From positions 30,379 through 94,378 of the forward strand of contig JAHKAM010000057.1 in assembly GCA_018826515.1 (NCBI GenBank): 64,000 nucleotides of DNA, given 5' to 3'. Source of the stretch: Alphaproteobacteria bacterium (GTDB lineage: Bacteria; Pseudomonadota; Alphaproteobacteria; Caulobacterales; Caulobacteraceae). Every line of letters starts with the position of its first letter. Positions within the stretch are counted from its first letter, which is position 1. Both the position numbers and the translations under genes were made by a program. This document shows, piece after piece, positions 17,719-28,837 of the stretch. The notes under the pieces are model-generated. The model ran no database searches. It saw nothing but the letters and a program-made list of their open reading frames with translations, and had not been told where the DNA came from.

Positions 17719-17746
17719 GTATAGGGGAAAAGGGCGTCGGGGTCCA
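17719..17746 (-). promoter_or_regulatory. Possible promoter of rpsF operon
   Basis: On the minus strand TGGACC (-35-like, plus positions 17741-17746), a 16-base spacer and CTATAC (-10-like, 17719-17724) lie about 145 bases before rpsF. The match to the sigma-70 consensus is moderate. Confidence 0.4.
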
Positions 17747-17762
17747 GCCCGGACGGCCCGGC

Positions 17763-19160
17763 CTATTCCGGCCGGACGACCATGCAGGTGACCCGGCGCT
17801 CCGCCAGGGCGGCGCAGGCGGCCTGTGCGCCCTGTTCGGTCATGCCGGTGAAGCGCGAACGGTACCAGCCGCTGGCGTTCTGGACGGTCCGTTCCGCGGC
17901 GGTGAACTGGGCGCGGAAGCGGCGGTTGACCTCGGTCAGCCAGTCGCGGGCGACGGTCTCGTCGCGGAAGGCCCCGACCTGGACCGACCAGCGTCCGGCG
18001 GGCTGTCGCGCGGGCTCCCGCGTGGCTGGCGGCCGGGGGCGGGGCGGGCTGGCGACCGAAGCGCCGCCGTTGAGGATGGCGGTCACATCGGCGGGGCGTT
18101 CCGTCGGAGCGGCGCGCTCTGACGGGGCCGGCGTGACGCGGGCGGGCGCGGGCGGGCTGGCGGCCAGGGACGCGTAGGTGACGCCGGCGGGCGGCGGGGC
18201 GCTGGAGCCGCTCCCGCTCTCGCCGTCCTCGCTGTCGGTCACGGACGCGTATTCGATCGGCCCGTTGTTGTCCGGGCCGATGCCGAAGCCGCGGGCCTCG
18301 AAGAAGGTCTGGGCCACCTGGATGGACTCGCCGCGGGCGCGGGCGCGCTCGACCTCGAAGCCGGTGTCCATCAGCTCCGCGACGTGGGCGTTGCGGGTCG
18401 CGGTCGAACGTCCGCCCAGCACGATGGTGATGAGACGGCGGCCGTCGCGCACCGCCGAGGCCGCCAGATTGTACCCGGAGGCGTTGGTGAAGCCGGTCTT
18501 CATCCCGTCATAGCCGGCGCCGCCGCGCAGCAGACCGTTGGTGTTGCGATATTCGCGCCCGTTGTAGACCCAGTCGTGCTGGCCGAAATACCGGTAGTAC
18601 TGCGGATAATCGCGCATCACGGCCCGGGCCAGGATGGCCAGGTCGCGGGCGGACGTCAGTTGGCGGGCGTCAGGCAGGCCGTTCGGATTGACGTAGCGGG
18701 TCTGGGTCATGCCCAGCTCCCGGGCCTTCAGGGTCATCTGGGCGGCGAACCGCTCCTGCGAACCGCCGATGTGTTCGGCCAGCGCCATGGCCATGTCGTT
18801 GGCGCTGCGCACGGCGGTGGCGCGCATGGCGTCGTCCACGGTGATGGTCTGACCGGCCGCGAGCCCCAGTTTCGACGGCGGCTGGCTGGCGGCGCGGGGC
18901 GAGACGGTGATGACGTCATCCAGCTTGATCCGGCCCTCGGACAGCGCCTCGAAGGCCAGATACAGGGTCATGACCTTGGTGATGGAGGCCGGGTAGCGGC
19001 GGCTGTCGGCGTGGCGGGCGAACAGCACCTCGCCCGACTCGGCGTCGACGACGATGGCGGCGTAGCGGGCGTTGTCATTTGACTGGGCGAGCGGCGCGCG
19101 CGTCGGCGTCATCGTCACAGCGACGGCTAGCAGCAGCGACAGGAACCCGCGGCGGATCAT
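17763..19160 (-). CDS. D-alanyl-D-alanine carboxypeptidase with C-terminal SPOR domain
   Basis: A 465-residue penicillin-binding protein of the peptidase S11 family, which removes the terminal D-Ala of peptidoglycan stem peptides in the periplasm. A signal peptide covers about 1-26. Catalytic motifs are S59-I-T-K62, S119-A-N121 and K221-T-G223. After the catalytic domain comes a Pro/Ala-rich linker (about 300-385) and a C-terminal SPOR domain (about 390-465; GRWSVQVGAFRD), which binds denuded septal glycan, so the enzyme is probably recruited to the division site. The ATG at 19160 is preferred over a TTG at 19175. It lies upstream of the rpsF operon on the same strand but has its own context. 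Confidence 0.93.
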   Translation of the reverse strand: MIRRGFLSLLLAVAVTMTPTRAPLAQSNDNARYAAIVVDAESGEVLFARHADSRRYPASITKVMTLYLAFEALSEGRIKLDDVITVSPRAASQPPSKLGLAAGQTITVDDAMRATAVRSANDMAMALAEHIGGSQERFAAQMTLKARELGMTQTRYVNPNGLPDARQLTSARDLAILARAVMRDYPQYYRYFGQHDWVYNGREYRNTNGLLRGGAGYDGMKTGFTNASGYNLAASAVRDGRRLITIVLGGRSTATRNAHVAELMDTGFEVERARARGESIQVAQTFFEARGFGIGPDNNGPIEYASVTDSEDGESGSGSSAPPPAGVTYASLAASPPAPARVTPAPSERAAPTERPADVTAILNGGASVASPPRPRPPATREPARQPAGRWSVQVGAFRDETVARDWLTEVNRRFRAQFTAAERTVQNASGWYRSRFTGMTEQGAQAACAALAERRVTCMVVRPE

Positions 19161-19298
19161 GGCGGAAAGCGACAAAGATCAGGCCTCACAAGACATTAGC
19201 GCGACGGCGGCCCCACCACGCGACGCTGACGAAAGGCTAACATGCGTCATTCCGGTTTCGTGAGGGTAAACAACCCGTCAACGATTTTGTGAACTTTT

Positions 19299-19309
19299 GT
19301 GCATCGCAC
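19299..19309. promoter_or_regulatory. Palindrome upstream of phasin promoter
   Basis: GTGC-ATC-GCAC is a perfect 4-base-arm palindrome ending 9 bases before the -35 hexamer of the phasin gene. TGC/GCA palindromes are the type of site bound by PhaR-family repressors of phasin genes; that identity is inferred. Confidence 0.4.
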
Positions 19310-19318
19310 CATTTTTCC

Positions 19319-19348
19319 TTGACCTCTGTTCGCACTTGCACCATATAG
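19319..19348 (+). promoter_or_regulatory. Predicted sigma-70 promoter of phasin gene
   Basis: TTGACC (19319-19324), an 18-base spacer and ATATAG (19343-19348) lie about 80 bases before the phasin start. It is one of the best sigma-70-like matches I found in the window. Confidence 0.6.
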
Positions 19349-19427
19349 CGGTCTGTCGCGATGGACTGGCTCCTCGCGGAACCCATCACAGGCGGTCCCC
19401 CGGCCGCGAACGACACTGGAGATCATC

Positions 19428-19934
19428 ATGGCTGACACCACCGCCGACACCGTCAAGAAGACCGTCGAAACCGCCGCCAACACCGTCAAGGCGAACGCCG
19501 AGAAGGCCCAGGCCACGTTCCAGGCCAATGCCGAGCAGGCCCAGGCCGCCGGCGCCAAGGCGCTGCGCGAAGTCGCCGACAAGTCGGCCGCCGGCCTGAC
19601 CGAGCTGAACGTCCAGTCCAAGCAGAACCTGGAAGCCATGGTCGCCTCGGCCGCCGCCGCCCAGAAGGGCGTCGAGACCCTGTCGGCCCAGTCGGTCGCT
19701 TTCACCAAGAAGTCCTGGGAAGATGGCGTCGCCGCCGCCCAGTCGATGTCGCAGGCCCGTTCGATCCAGGAGCTGCTCGAGCTGCAGACGACCTGGGCCA
19801 AGTCGGCGACCGAAGCCTATCTGGCTGAAGTCACTCGCGCCACGGATGTCCTGACCGCCTCGGTCAAGGACAGCTTCAAGCCCATCAACGAGCGCGTCAC
19901 CGCCTCGGTCGAGAAGTTCCAGGCCGCCCGCTAA
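19428..19934 (+). CDS. Phasin family protein
   Basis: A 168-residue, almost entirely alpha-helical Ala-rich protein of the phasin 2 family (PF09361), which coats polyhydroxyalkanoate granules. Typical segments are ALREVADKSAAGLTELNVQSKQNLEAM and ELLELQTTWAKSATEAYLAEVTR. The N-terminal 55 residues form a KAxAEKAQA-type repetitive amphipathic helix. No signal peptide is present. It is a single-gene unit with its own promoter and strong terminator. The phaC/phaR genes are not in the window. Confidence 0.9.
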   Translation: MADTTADTVKKTVETAANTVKANAEKAQATFQANAEQAQAAGAKALREVADKSAAGLTELNVQSKQNLEAMVASAAAAQKGVETLSAQSVAFTKKSWEDGVAAAQSMSQARSIQELLELQTTWAKSATEAYLAEVTRATDVLTASVKDSFKPINERVTASVEKFQAAR

Positions 19935-19966
19935 GGCGACCCACGGTTCAGTTAAGCGTATCGATG

Positions 19967-19997
19967 AGGCCCTCCGGAGAAATCCGGAGGGCCTTTT
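19967..19997 (+). terminator. Rho-independent terminator of phasin gene
   Basis: A perfect 12-base stem, AGGCCCTCCGGA (19967-19978) with TCCGGAGGGCCT (19983-19994), a GAAA tetraloop and a following T-run. Confidence 0.92.
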
Positions 19998-20122
19998 CAA
20001 TTCGTTCTGCCCCGAAAACGCGGACGAATGACGTGGCCGCTCAAACCTGTGACTTGCCGCCTCTACAAATCAGGCCATCATTCCCTATCTGAGCTCTCGA
20101 CACTTCCCCAGATGGATTACGA

Positions 20123-20458
20123 ATGCCGCCGTCCCGCAGGCCAGGTGAACAACAGGGTGGAGGTCTCGGGGCCGCCACGGTCACCGAGACCAAGCCGAAG
20201 CTTCAGAAGCCCTCGCTGTACCGGGTGCTGATCCTGAATGACGACTACACCCCGATGGAATTCGTCATCTATGTGCTGGAGCGGTTCTTCCAGAAGGACC
20301 GCGAGGCGGCCACCCGCATCATGCTGCATGTGCACCAGCATGGCGTCGGGGTGTGCGGCGTCTTCACCTATGAGGTGGCCGAAACCAAGGTCGCCCAGGT
20401 GATCGAGACGGCGCGCCGTCACCAGCACCCGCTGCAATGCACGATGGAAAAGGACTGA
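20123..20458 (+). CDS. clpS: ClpA adaptor protein ClpS
   Basis: A 111-residue adaptor that delivers N-degron proteins to ClpA-ClpP. A flexible N-terminal extension (1-30) precedes the core: [20 protein letters not shown], with the Asn-Asp-Asp and Met of the N-degron pocket, then [19 protein letters not shown]. Alphaproteobacteria often have two ClpS paralogs; the linkage to clpA marks this as the canonical ClpS1. clpA begins 13 bases after its stop, so they form an operon. Confidence 0.95.
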   Translation: MPPSRRPGEQQGGGLGAATVTETKPKLQKPSLYRVLILNDDYTPMEFVIYVLERFFQKDREAATRIMLHVHQHGVGVCGVFTYEVAETKVAQVIETARRHQHPLQCTMEKD

Positions 20459-20471
20459 GAGGAACCTACCC

Positions 20472-22784
<2,313 letters not shown>

Positions 22785-22805
22785 GAAGGCGTCGCCCGCG
22801 GGGCT

Positions 22806-24446
22806 TCAGGCCGCCAGGGCTTCCATAGCGACGTCGGGGACCGGGGGCAGGGGCAGGTCGACTGTGAAGGTTGAGCCGCGCCCCAGCTCGCTGTCGACGG
22901 AGACCCGGCCACCCATCGCCTCGACGAGGTTGCGGCAGATCGACAGGCCAAGGCCGGCGCCTTCGAACCGGCGCGTGATCGAGTCATCGGCTTGCACAAA
23001 GACGTCGAACAGGCGCGGCATCAGGTCCGGCGCAATGCCCATACCCGTGTCCGCGACGGTGAAGCGGACCGCCCCGTCGCGGGGCCCGACCGAAATGCTG
23101 ATCCGTCCGTGATCCGTGTAGGTGATGGCGTTGTCGATCAGGAAGTCCAGCACCTGCTGGACGTGCAGTTCGTCTCCAAGGCGGAGCCCGGTATCGGCGC
23201 CGTCCATCGCCAGTTCCAGGCCCTTGGTCCGGGCGGCCGTACGATAGTGATCGACGATTTTTCCGGTCATGAGGGTCGGATCGAACACGACGCGGTCGAC
23301 GAGCACCTCCCGACGCTCCAGTCGGGTGACCTGCAGCAGGCGTTCAATCAGGCGCAAGAGACTGTTGCTGGATTCCCGCAGCAGATCGAGCCGGTCCTGC
23401 TGGAGCGGGCTCAGCTCGTCCACCGCCATAATTTCCGCCATGCCGATGACGCCGTTCAGCGGCGTGCGCAGTTCATGGCTCACGTTCGACAGGAAGCGCG
23501 ACTTGGCGACGTTGGCGATTTCGGCGCGGTCGCGGGCCTCGGTCAGCTCCAGTTCGTTCTGTTCCAACCGCCGCACCACGCCTCGGACGCGCAGGAAGAG
23601 GGCCACGGCGGCGGCGACCAGGAAGAGGATCAGTCCTGCCATCGCGGGCGCCGCCTCCGTGAGCACCGAGAAACCCGGTCGGTCCGGCGTCCAGCGAACC
23701 TGCCCGAGGACGGAACCGCCCGGGCCTTCCAGCACGACATAGCCCTGACCCTCCCGCGTCGCGCCGGGCGGACCCACGCGGGGGTCCTGGATCGCCAGAT
23801 CCTTTTCGAGGGCCGTCAGGAACCCGGAGATCGGCTTGGCGGAGACGATGACCGGGTCGTTGTCCAGCCGCGGTTGCGTCCCGTCCTCGGGCACCACGGT
23901 GCCGAAGCCGACCAGATAGATGTCAGCTCCGGCGCGGACCATGGCCGTGCGGTTGACCGCCGCGTCGAAGCCCGTCCTCGGCCGGTCGTGTTTGGCCGCC
24001 GCTTCAAGCCGCACCGCGGTCACGAGCGGCGCAACGGCGTCGATGAAGGCCTGTTCGCTGGCCGCGTTCACGGGTTCGCTGTCGCGCGATGTCAGGATCA
24101 GGTCACCGTGCCGATCGTAGACCAGGGTCACGGCGTGGTTCATGTAGTCGGCATAGTAGTCGCCGAAATTGATCTGCAGCCACTCAAGATCCGGGTTGGC
24201 CGCCAGGGTGATGACCGAGTCGTTCCAGATGGCGGACGAGTTGATGTCCTCGACCAGCCCCTCGAGAGTCCGGTTGAGCCGGACCTGGGCCAGTTCGCGC
24301 TCCTTCTCCGCCTGGACGCGATCGATGCCCACGGCCGCGTAGGCCATCAGGCCGACCGCTCCGGCGAGGATGAGCGTCAGGGCGAGGAGGGAGATCGCAA
24401 TGATCCGCCCCAAATCCTTGCGCCCTGTGTTGGCATCCCCCGACAT
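22806..24446 (-). CDS. CHASE4-domain sensor histidine kinase
   Basis: A 546-residue membrane sensor kinase. Transmembrane helix 1 is at about 14-40 and helix 2 at about 265-287; between them is a periplasmic region that looks like a CHASE4 sensor domain (NSSAIWNDSVITLAANPDLEWLQINFG). The cytoplasmic part has a HisKA domain with phospho-accepting H324 in SHELRTPLNG and an HATPase_c domain with N439 in DFLIDNA and DTGMGIAPD as G1 box. There is no receiver domain, and no response regulator is adjacent. The start is set at ATG 24446; an upstream in-frame start at 24584 would put 46 atypical residues before helix 1. The signal is unknown. Confidence 0.9.
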   Translation of the reverse strand: MSGDANTGRKDLGRIIAISLLALTLILAGAVGLMAYAAVGIDRVQAEKERELAQVRLNRTLEGLVEDINSSAIWNDSVITLAANPDLEWLQINFGDYYADYMNHAVTLVYDRHGDLILTSRDSEPVNAASEQAFIDAVAPLVTAVRLEAAAKHDRPRTGFDAAVNRTAMVRAGADIYLVGFGTVVPEDGTQPRLDNDPVIVSAKPISGFLTALEKDLAIQDPRVGPPGATREGQGYVVLEGPGGSVLGQVRWTPDRPGFSVLTEAAPAMAGLILFLVAAAVALFLRVRGVVRRLEQNELELTEARDRAEIANVAKSRFLSNVSHELRTPLNGVIGMAEIMAVDELSPLQQDRLDLLRESSNSLLRLIERLLQVTRLERREVLVDRVVFDPTLMTGKIVDHYRTAARTKGLELAMDGADTGLRLGDELHVQQVLDFLIDNAITYTDHGRISISVGPRDGAVRFTVADTGMGIAPDLMPRLFDVFVQADDSITRRFEGAGLGLSICRNLVEAMGGRVSVDSELGRGSTFTVDLPLPPVPDVAMEALAA

Positions 24447-24576
24447 CCGGTCAGTGTTGCCATGGCGCGCAATAAGGCTTGGTGACCGAACAGGGTTATC
24501 TTCTATTAAGCCTGTCCTTACACGGAAGATTTCGCTGCTTGGGCCATGATGTCTGCCAAGGCGAAGGGGTTTGGAC

Positions 24577-25272
24577 ATGAACAATCGAGCAGTCGCCGCA
24601 TGCTTGGCGGTCCTCTGCGCTTGCGGCGCTCCGACGATGGCGTCCGCGCAGGAAGCCGCGGCGTGGTCGGTCGACGGGCGCGTCGGCGTCGTCTCCGATT
24701 ACCGTGACCGGGGCTATACGCTTTCCGCCGGGGACGCCGTCGTCCAGGGCGAAGCGACCCTGTCGCACGCCTCGGGCGGATATGCGGGATTGTGGGCTTC
24801 CGGCATCGAAGAGTACGGGATGGGGCCGGATGGCGACGGCGCAACCATCGAGGTCACCCTCTACGCCGGCTGGGCCGGCTCGACGGCCGGCTTCGATATC
24901 GATCTCGGCGTCTGGGCGAATGTCTATCCGGACGGCGACGACGTGAACTATGTCGAATTCCCCGTTCAGATCGGCCGGACCTTCGGCGCCGCGACCTTCA
25001 GCAGCGGCGTGGTCTGGGCCCCCTCACAAACGGGAACCGGCGACGCGGCCAACACCTGGGTGTGGACCCGCGCTGACTATGCGCCGGACTCCTGGCCGGT
25101 GAGTCTGCACGCCCGGATCGGCCACGAGGACGGCGGCTTCGCTCCGGACGGCAAGACTGACTGGCTGGTTGGGCTTCAGGCGCCGCTGGGGCCTTTCACC
25201 CTCGGCATCGACTGGGTCGACAGCGACACCGAGGACAACGCCCTCGTCGCCTCGGTGTTCTGGGGATTCTGA
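24577..25272 (+). CDS. TorF-family putative porin
   Basis: A 231-residue exported protein with a signal peptide ending near ASAQ (about residue 25). The mature part opens with AWSVDGRVGVVSDYRDRGYTLSAGDAVVQGEATLSH, the hallmark of the TorF/Gcw_chp family (PF09694) of predicted outer-membrane beta-barrels, and ends with the aromatic ALVASVFWGF. Alternating hydrophobic strands run throughout. AAGGGG precedes the ATG at 24577. It is divergent from the sensor kinase and convergent with the CsbD gene. No substrate can be given. Confidence 0.85.
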   Translation: MNNRAVAACLAVLCACGAPTMASAQEAAAWSVDGRVGVVSDYRDRGYTLSAGDAVVQGEATLSHASGGYAGLWASGIEEYGMGPDGDGATIEVTLYAGWAGSTAGFDIDLGVWANVYPDGDDVNYVEFPVQIGRTFGAATFSSGVVWAPSQTGTGDAANTWVWTRADYAPDSWPVSLHARIGHEDGGFAPDGKTDWLVGLQAPLGPFTLGIDWVDSDTEDNALVASVFWGF

Positions 25273-25279
25273 GCCGACC

Positions 25280-25585
25280 CTAGCGGCGGCGGCCGAGGCC
25301 GCTGAGCAGCACGGCCAGGCCGGCGACGATGCCGGTGGTCAGCAGCGGCTTGCGGCGGGCGAAGTCGAGACCCTGACGGGCCCGGTCCTGATACTGGGCC
25401 GGGGCCTTTTCAACGAGGCCGTCGAGGCCGTCGATGACGCGGCCATAGGCGTCCAGCGCCTTGCCCTTCACCTCGTTGAGCTTGCCGTCGAGCTGCAGTT
25501 TCGAGTCGCCGGACAGGCGGCCGAGGCCGTTCTGGACATTGCCTTCCAGCTCGGTGGCGGCGCCTTCGATACGTTGGTCGGTCAT
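25280..25585 (-). CDS. CsbD-like stress protein with membrane tail
   Basis: A 101-residue protein. The N-terminal half (TDQRIEGAATELEGNVQNGLGRLSGDSKLQLDGKLNEVKGKA) matches the CsbD-like family, often induced by general stress. The C-terminal end has a hydrophobic segment, LLTTGIVAGLAVLLSGL, flanked by RRK and RRR, suggesting membrane anchoring. AAGGA lies six bases before the ATG at 25585. The function of CsbD proteins is not known. Confidence 0.85.
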   Translation of the reverse strand: MTDQRIEGAATELEGNVQNGLGRLSGDSKLQLDGKLNEVKGKALDAYGRVIDGLDGLVEKAPAQYQDRARQGLDFARRKPLLTTGIVAGLAVLLSGLGRRR

Positions 25586-25780
25586 GGGAAATCCTTTGAT
25601 GGGGGAGGGCGGAGAGGCCTGCAACGGAAGCGCATGTCGGGGACGGGGGTTCCTGCGACAAGGGGTCCGGGGCGGTTGTTTCCACGCTGCGGGTCACACC
25701 TGACGATAAATACGTCCGGGTAATATTGACGCGATCATTTAATCCGGATAAATCCCGCCGCCTGCACCGAGGAGCCTCCC

Positions 25781-26359
25781 ATGTCCGTCCCCGCCGATCG
25801 CCCCCTGTTCGCCTTCGCCGGTCACCGCCTGCTGGCCCGCGGCCCGGCCGCCGAGGTCGTGGCGGCGGTCATGACGGCGACGGATGCGGGGGAGGCGGTC
25901 CTGACCTTCGACGCCGCCGACGGCCGGGTGGTCGATCTGGACCTGCGTGGTGACCTGGCCGCCGTCCTGGCCCGGCTGACCCCGGCGCCCGAGGCGGAGA
26001 AGCGGGGACCCGGCCGCCCGAAGCTGGGCGTCACCGCGCGCGAGGTCACCCTGCTGCCGCGCCACTGGGACTGGCTGGCCGGCCAGCCGGGCGGGGCGTC
26101 GGTGGCGCTGCGCAAGCTGGTCGAGGGCGCGCTGCGCGAGGCCGAGGGTCCGGACCGGGCGCGTCGGGCGAAGGAGGCGACCTACCGGTTCATGACCGCG
26201 ATCGCCGGCGACCTGCCCGGCTATGAAGAGGCGACGCGGATGCTGTTCGCGGGGGACTGGACGGCGTTCGACGCGGCGACGGAGGCCTGGCCGGAAGGGG
26301 TGCGGGAGACGGCGCGCGGGATGGCGGCGGGGGCCTGGCGGAATGGGGCCTTGGCCTAA
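25781..26359 (+). CDS. DUF2239 family protein
   Basis: A 192-residue cytoplasmic protein matching the DUF2239 family. It has an N-terminal beta-rich part ([22 protein letters not shown]) and then the signature [40 protein letters not shown] (about 77-116), followed by a helical C-terminus with [21 protein letters not shown]. The GRPK motif next to a helix resembles an AT-hook or small DNA-binding element, but function is unknown. Its stop overlaps the cobS stop by four bases in convergent orientation. Confidence 0.85.
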   Translation: MSVPADRPLFAFAGHRLLARGPAAEVVAAVMTATDAGEAVLTFDAADGRVVDLDLRGDLAAVLARLTPAPEAEKRGPGRPKLGVTAREVTLLPRHWDWLAGQPGGASVALRKLVEGALREAEGPDRARRAKEATYRFMTAIAGDLPGYEEATRMLFAGDWTAFDAATEAWPEGVRETARGMAAGAWRNGALA

Positions 26360-27360
26360 CCCACCTTCACCCGCGTCGCCGCCTCCGGCAGGTCCTCGCC
26401 GAACGCCCGCTGGTAGAATTCCGCGATCGTCGGGCGCTCCAGTTCGTCGCATTTGTTCAGGAACGTCAGCCGGAAGGCCATCCCGACGTCGCCGCCGAAG
26501 ATGATCGCGTTCTGGGCCCAGGTGATCACCGTGCGCGGGCTCATAACCGTGGAGATGTCGCCGTTCATGAAAGCGTTGCGGGTCATGTCGGCGACGCGGA
26601 CCATGGCGGCGATCTTGCGGCGGCCCTCGGCGTCCTGCCAGTCGGGGACCTTGGCGGCGACGATCTCGGCCTCGACGTCGTGGTCGAGGTAGTTGAGCGT
26701 GGTGACGATGCTCCAGCGGTCCATCTGGCCCTGATTGATCTGCTGGGTGCCGTGGTACAGGCCCGAGGTGTCGCCCAGGCCGATGGTGTTGGTGGTGGCG
26801 AACAGGCGGAACCATTTGTTCGGCCGGATGACGCGGTTCTGGTCCAGCAGGGTCAGGCGACCCTGGGCCTCGAGCACGCGCTGGATGACGAACATCACAT
26901 CGGGACGGCCGGCGTCGTATTCGTCGAAACACAGGGCGACCGGGCGCTGGATGGCCCAGGGCAGCATGCCCTCGCGGAATTCGGTGACCTGTTTGCCGTC
27001 CTTGAGGACGATGGCGTCCTTGCCGACCAGGTCGATCCGGCTGACATGGGCGTCGAGGTTGACCCGCACCATGGGCCAGTTGAGGCGGGCGGCGACCTGT
27101 TCGATATGGGTCGACTTGCCGGTGCCGTGATAGCCCTGGACCATGACGCGGCGGTCGAAACTGAAGCCGGCGCAGATGGCGACGGTCGTCTGCGGGTCGA
27201 AGCGATAGGCGTCGTCGATCTCGGGCACATGGCTGTCGCGCTCGGTGAAGACCGGCACCACCATGTCGGAGTCTACGCCGAAGATCTCGCGCACCGTCGC
27301 CTTGCGGTGCGGTTCGAGCGTCAGGAGGGGGTCGGGGGAGGCGTCGAGCGGGGAGGTCAT
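26356..27360 (-). CDS. cobS: CobS, cobaltochelatase AAA+ subunit
   Basis: A 334-residue AAA+ ATPase, full length for CobS, which with CobT and CobN inserts cobalt into hydrogenobyrinic acid diamide in aerobic B12 synthesis. Walker A is GYHGTGKST, Walker B is [14 protein letters not shown], and the conserved [23 protein letters not shown] segment follows. The usual partner cobT is not adjacent; downstream is the convergent DUF2239 gene. Upstream on the same strand is a small orphan gene and a J-domain gene, then divergent bolA. CobS-type ATPases without nearby cobT are sometimes involved in other metal insertions, but this sequence looks like a true CobS. A B12-dependent metH lies later in the window. 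Confidence 0.93.
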   Translation of the reverse strand: MTSPLDASPDPLLTLEPHRKATVREIFGVDSDMVVPVFTERDSHVPEIDDAYRFDPQTTVAICAGFSFDRRVMVQGYHGTGKSTHIEQVAARLNWPMVRVNLDAHVSRIDLVGKDAIVLKDGKQVTEFREGMLPWAIQRPVALCFDEYDAGRPDVMFVIQRVLEAQGRLTLLDQNRVIRPNKWFRLFATTNTIGLGDTSGLYHGTQQINQGQMDRWSIVTTLNYLDHDVEAEIVAAKVPDWQDAEGRRKIAAMVRVADMTRNAFMNGDISTVMSPRTVITWAQNAIIFGGDVGMAFRLTFLNKCDELERPTIAEFYQRAFGEDLPEAATRVKVG

Positions 27361-27430
27361 GCCGGAGCGATTACCGCACCCTCACCGGGTGGTCGAGACC
27401 CATGGCGAGCGTGCGGCGTTGTTGTCGTGC

Positions 27431-27622
27431 TCAGGCCGTTCCGGTGACGCTGCGGGCCGCGCGACGCGTCGCGCGTTCGCGCTTCACGGCGTCGAACCAG
27501 ACGCTGAGCCCGGCCGCCACGCCATCGAGGTTGAAGGCTTGCATATCGCCGTCCCGTTCGCTGGCGAACCAGTTCGAGAGGCGGAGTTTGCGGTTGTTGC
27601 GTCGCTGGATATTGCCGAACAT
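27431..27622 (-). CDS. Small basic protein of unknown function
   Basis: A 63-residue Arg-rich protein between cobS and the J-domain gene, on the same strand as both. Its start has GGAGG about ten bases upstream. The sequence has a basic N-terminus (IQRRNNRKLRLSNWFASERDGD), a central FNLDGVAAGLSVWFDAVKRERATRR helix and a Thr/Ala end. I do not recognise a family. Same-strand spacing and a plausible ribosome-binding site support a real gene, but the composition would also fit a chance frame. Confidence 0.5.
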   Translation of the reverse strand: MFGNIQRRNNRKLRLSNWFASERDGDMQAFNLDGVAAGLSVWFDAVKRERATRRAARSVTGTA

Positions 27623-27713
27623 GCGGTTAGCGCCTCCAAGCGCTGCTGCAGGCCATAACCGGTTCGGCGAACATTGGTTGCATCGGCGGCGGAATACAGA
27701 TTTCGCGCGAACG

Positions 27714-28385
27714 TCAGGCCAGCCCCGCCTTTTTCAGCGTCTTGTAGGCCTTGATGACGTTCTGGAGCTTGGCCTCGGCGCCGCGATCCCCCTTGTTCAG
27801 ATCGGGATGGAAACGTTTCAGCATCTCGTGATAGCGCGCCTTGATCGCCGCCTTCGGGGTGCGGGCGTTCAGATCCAGATCGGCCAGCGCCGCCCGTTCC
27901 AGCTTGCCCAGCCGCAGGCCGTCCTCGCCATCCGGCCCCACCTGTTCCTTCATGCGGCGGCCGAACAGGCCGAAGCTGTCCTGCCAACTGCCCGCGCCCT
28001 TGGTGTTGGCCGTGCCCATCTTGGCGGCGAAGGCGGCGGCCTCGCGCGAATTCTTGCCCGCCTTCATCTCCCAGGTCGGGCGGCCGCCGGTCATCGCCTC
28101 GTTCTCCTTGGCCGCGCGGACTTCGCCGTCGCTCATGCCGGCGTAGAAATTCCAGCCCTTGTTGTACTCGCCCGCATGGCCCTGGCAGAAATCATAGAAG
28201 TCGTTCAGCCGCTCGCGCGACTTGGGCGCGCGCGCCGTCGCCGGCTTGCTGCAGTCCGGCCACTGGCAGCGTTTCTCGCCGGGCTTGAGGTGCAGGACGT
28301 CGGCCTCCGCCGCCTCCTCTTCGGGGCGCGGCGGCTTGATCCGCATATCCTTGAATCGCGGCTTGTATTCGAACTCGGCTGACAT
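27714..28385 (-). CDS. J-domain protein with C-terminal J domain
   Basis: A 223-residue protein. A Cys/His-containing N-terminal segment (KRCQWPDCSKPATARAP, then DFCQGHAGEYNKGWNFY) may bind a metal. The J domain is at the very C-terminus (about 165-223), with the HPD tripeptide in KRFHPDLNKGDRGAEAK. The J domain should stimulate DnaK-type Hsp70 ATPase. The arrangement, with bolA divergently next to it and cobS downstream, is common in alphaproteobacteria. The ATG at 28385 is used; a longer frame upstream overlaps bolA and is not supported. Clients are unknown. Confidence 0.88.
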   Translation of the reverse strand: MSAEFEYKPRFKDMRIKPPRPEEEAAEADVLHLKPGEKRCQWPDCSKPATARAPKSRERLNDFYDFCQGHAGEYNKGWNFYAGMSDGEVRAAKENEAMTGGRPTWEMKAGKNSREAAAFAAKMGTANTKGAGSWQDSFGLFGRRMKEQVGPDGEDGLRLGKLERAALADLDLNARTPKAAIKARYHEMLKRFHPDLNKGDRGAEAKLQNVIKAYKTLKKAGLA

Positions 28386-28430
28386 CGGTGCAAGTGTAGG
28401 GTCGAATTGGTCACCAACAAGGACACACCC

Positions 28431-28739
28431 ATGCCGGAAGGCCCGATTGCGACGATTATCCGGGAAAAACTGACGGCGGGCCTCCTGCCGGACCGGCTGG
28501 AGATCGAGGACGACAGCGCGCGGCACGCCGGGCACCACCATGAAGGCGGCATGGACGGTCGCCCCGGCGGCGAAAGCCACTTCAATGTCACCGTGGTCTC
28601 CTCGGCCTTTGAGGGGCAGGGGAGGGTGCAGCGACAGCGCACGGTCAACGGCCTGCTGCGCGACGAACTGGCGGGGCCGGTCCACGCCCTGTCGATCCGC
28701 GCCCTGACCCCGGCCGAGGCTTCGACTCACACCACCTGA
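28431..28739 (+). CDS. BolA family protein
   Basis: A 102-residue BolA-like protein. It has the family fold pattern: IATIIREKLTAGLLPDRLEIEDDSARHAGHHHEG, SHFNVTVVSSAFEGQGRVQRQRTVNGLL and a C-terminal HALSIRALTPAE. His residues in the HAGHHH loop and the later conserved region are candidates for Fe-S coordination with a monothiol glutaredoxin, as known for the family. AAGGA precedes the ATG. It is divergent from the J-domain gene with only 45 bases between. Confidence 0.93.
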   Translation: MPEGPIATIIREKLTAGLLPDRLEIEDDSARHAGHHHEGGMDGRPGGESHFNVTVVSSAFEGQGRVQRQRTVNGLLRDELAGPVHALSIRALTPAEASTHTT

Positions 28740-28837
28740 AGTTCAGAGAACGTCATTCGTGACAGAGCCGTCATGTTCACCTCGTCTTAGAATGTTCCCC
28801 CTAGCGTCCCGGTCGGGGTAAACGAGGGCTGGGCGCA

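Noticed and set aside
17577..17762. Possible S6:S18 autoregulatory RNA structure in the rpsF leader.
   Set aside because: The leader is long enough and such structures exist in other bacteria, but I could not find the characteristic CCG-bulge hairpin with confidence.
28741..28760. A LexA-like GTTC-N7 motif (GTTCAGAGAACGTCA) before the hybrid kinase.
   Set aside because: The second half is GTCA instead of GTTC, and no SOS gene is adjacent.
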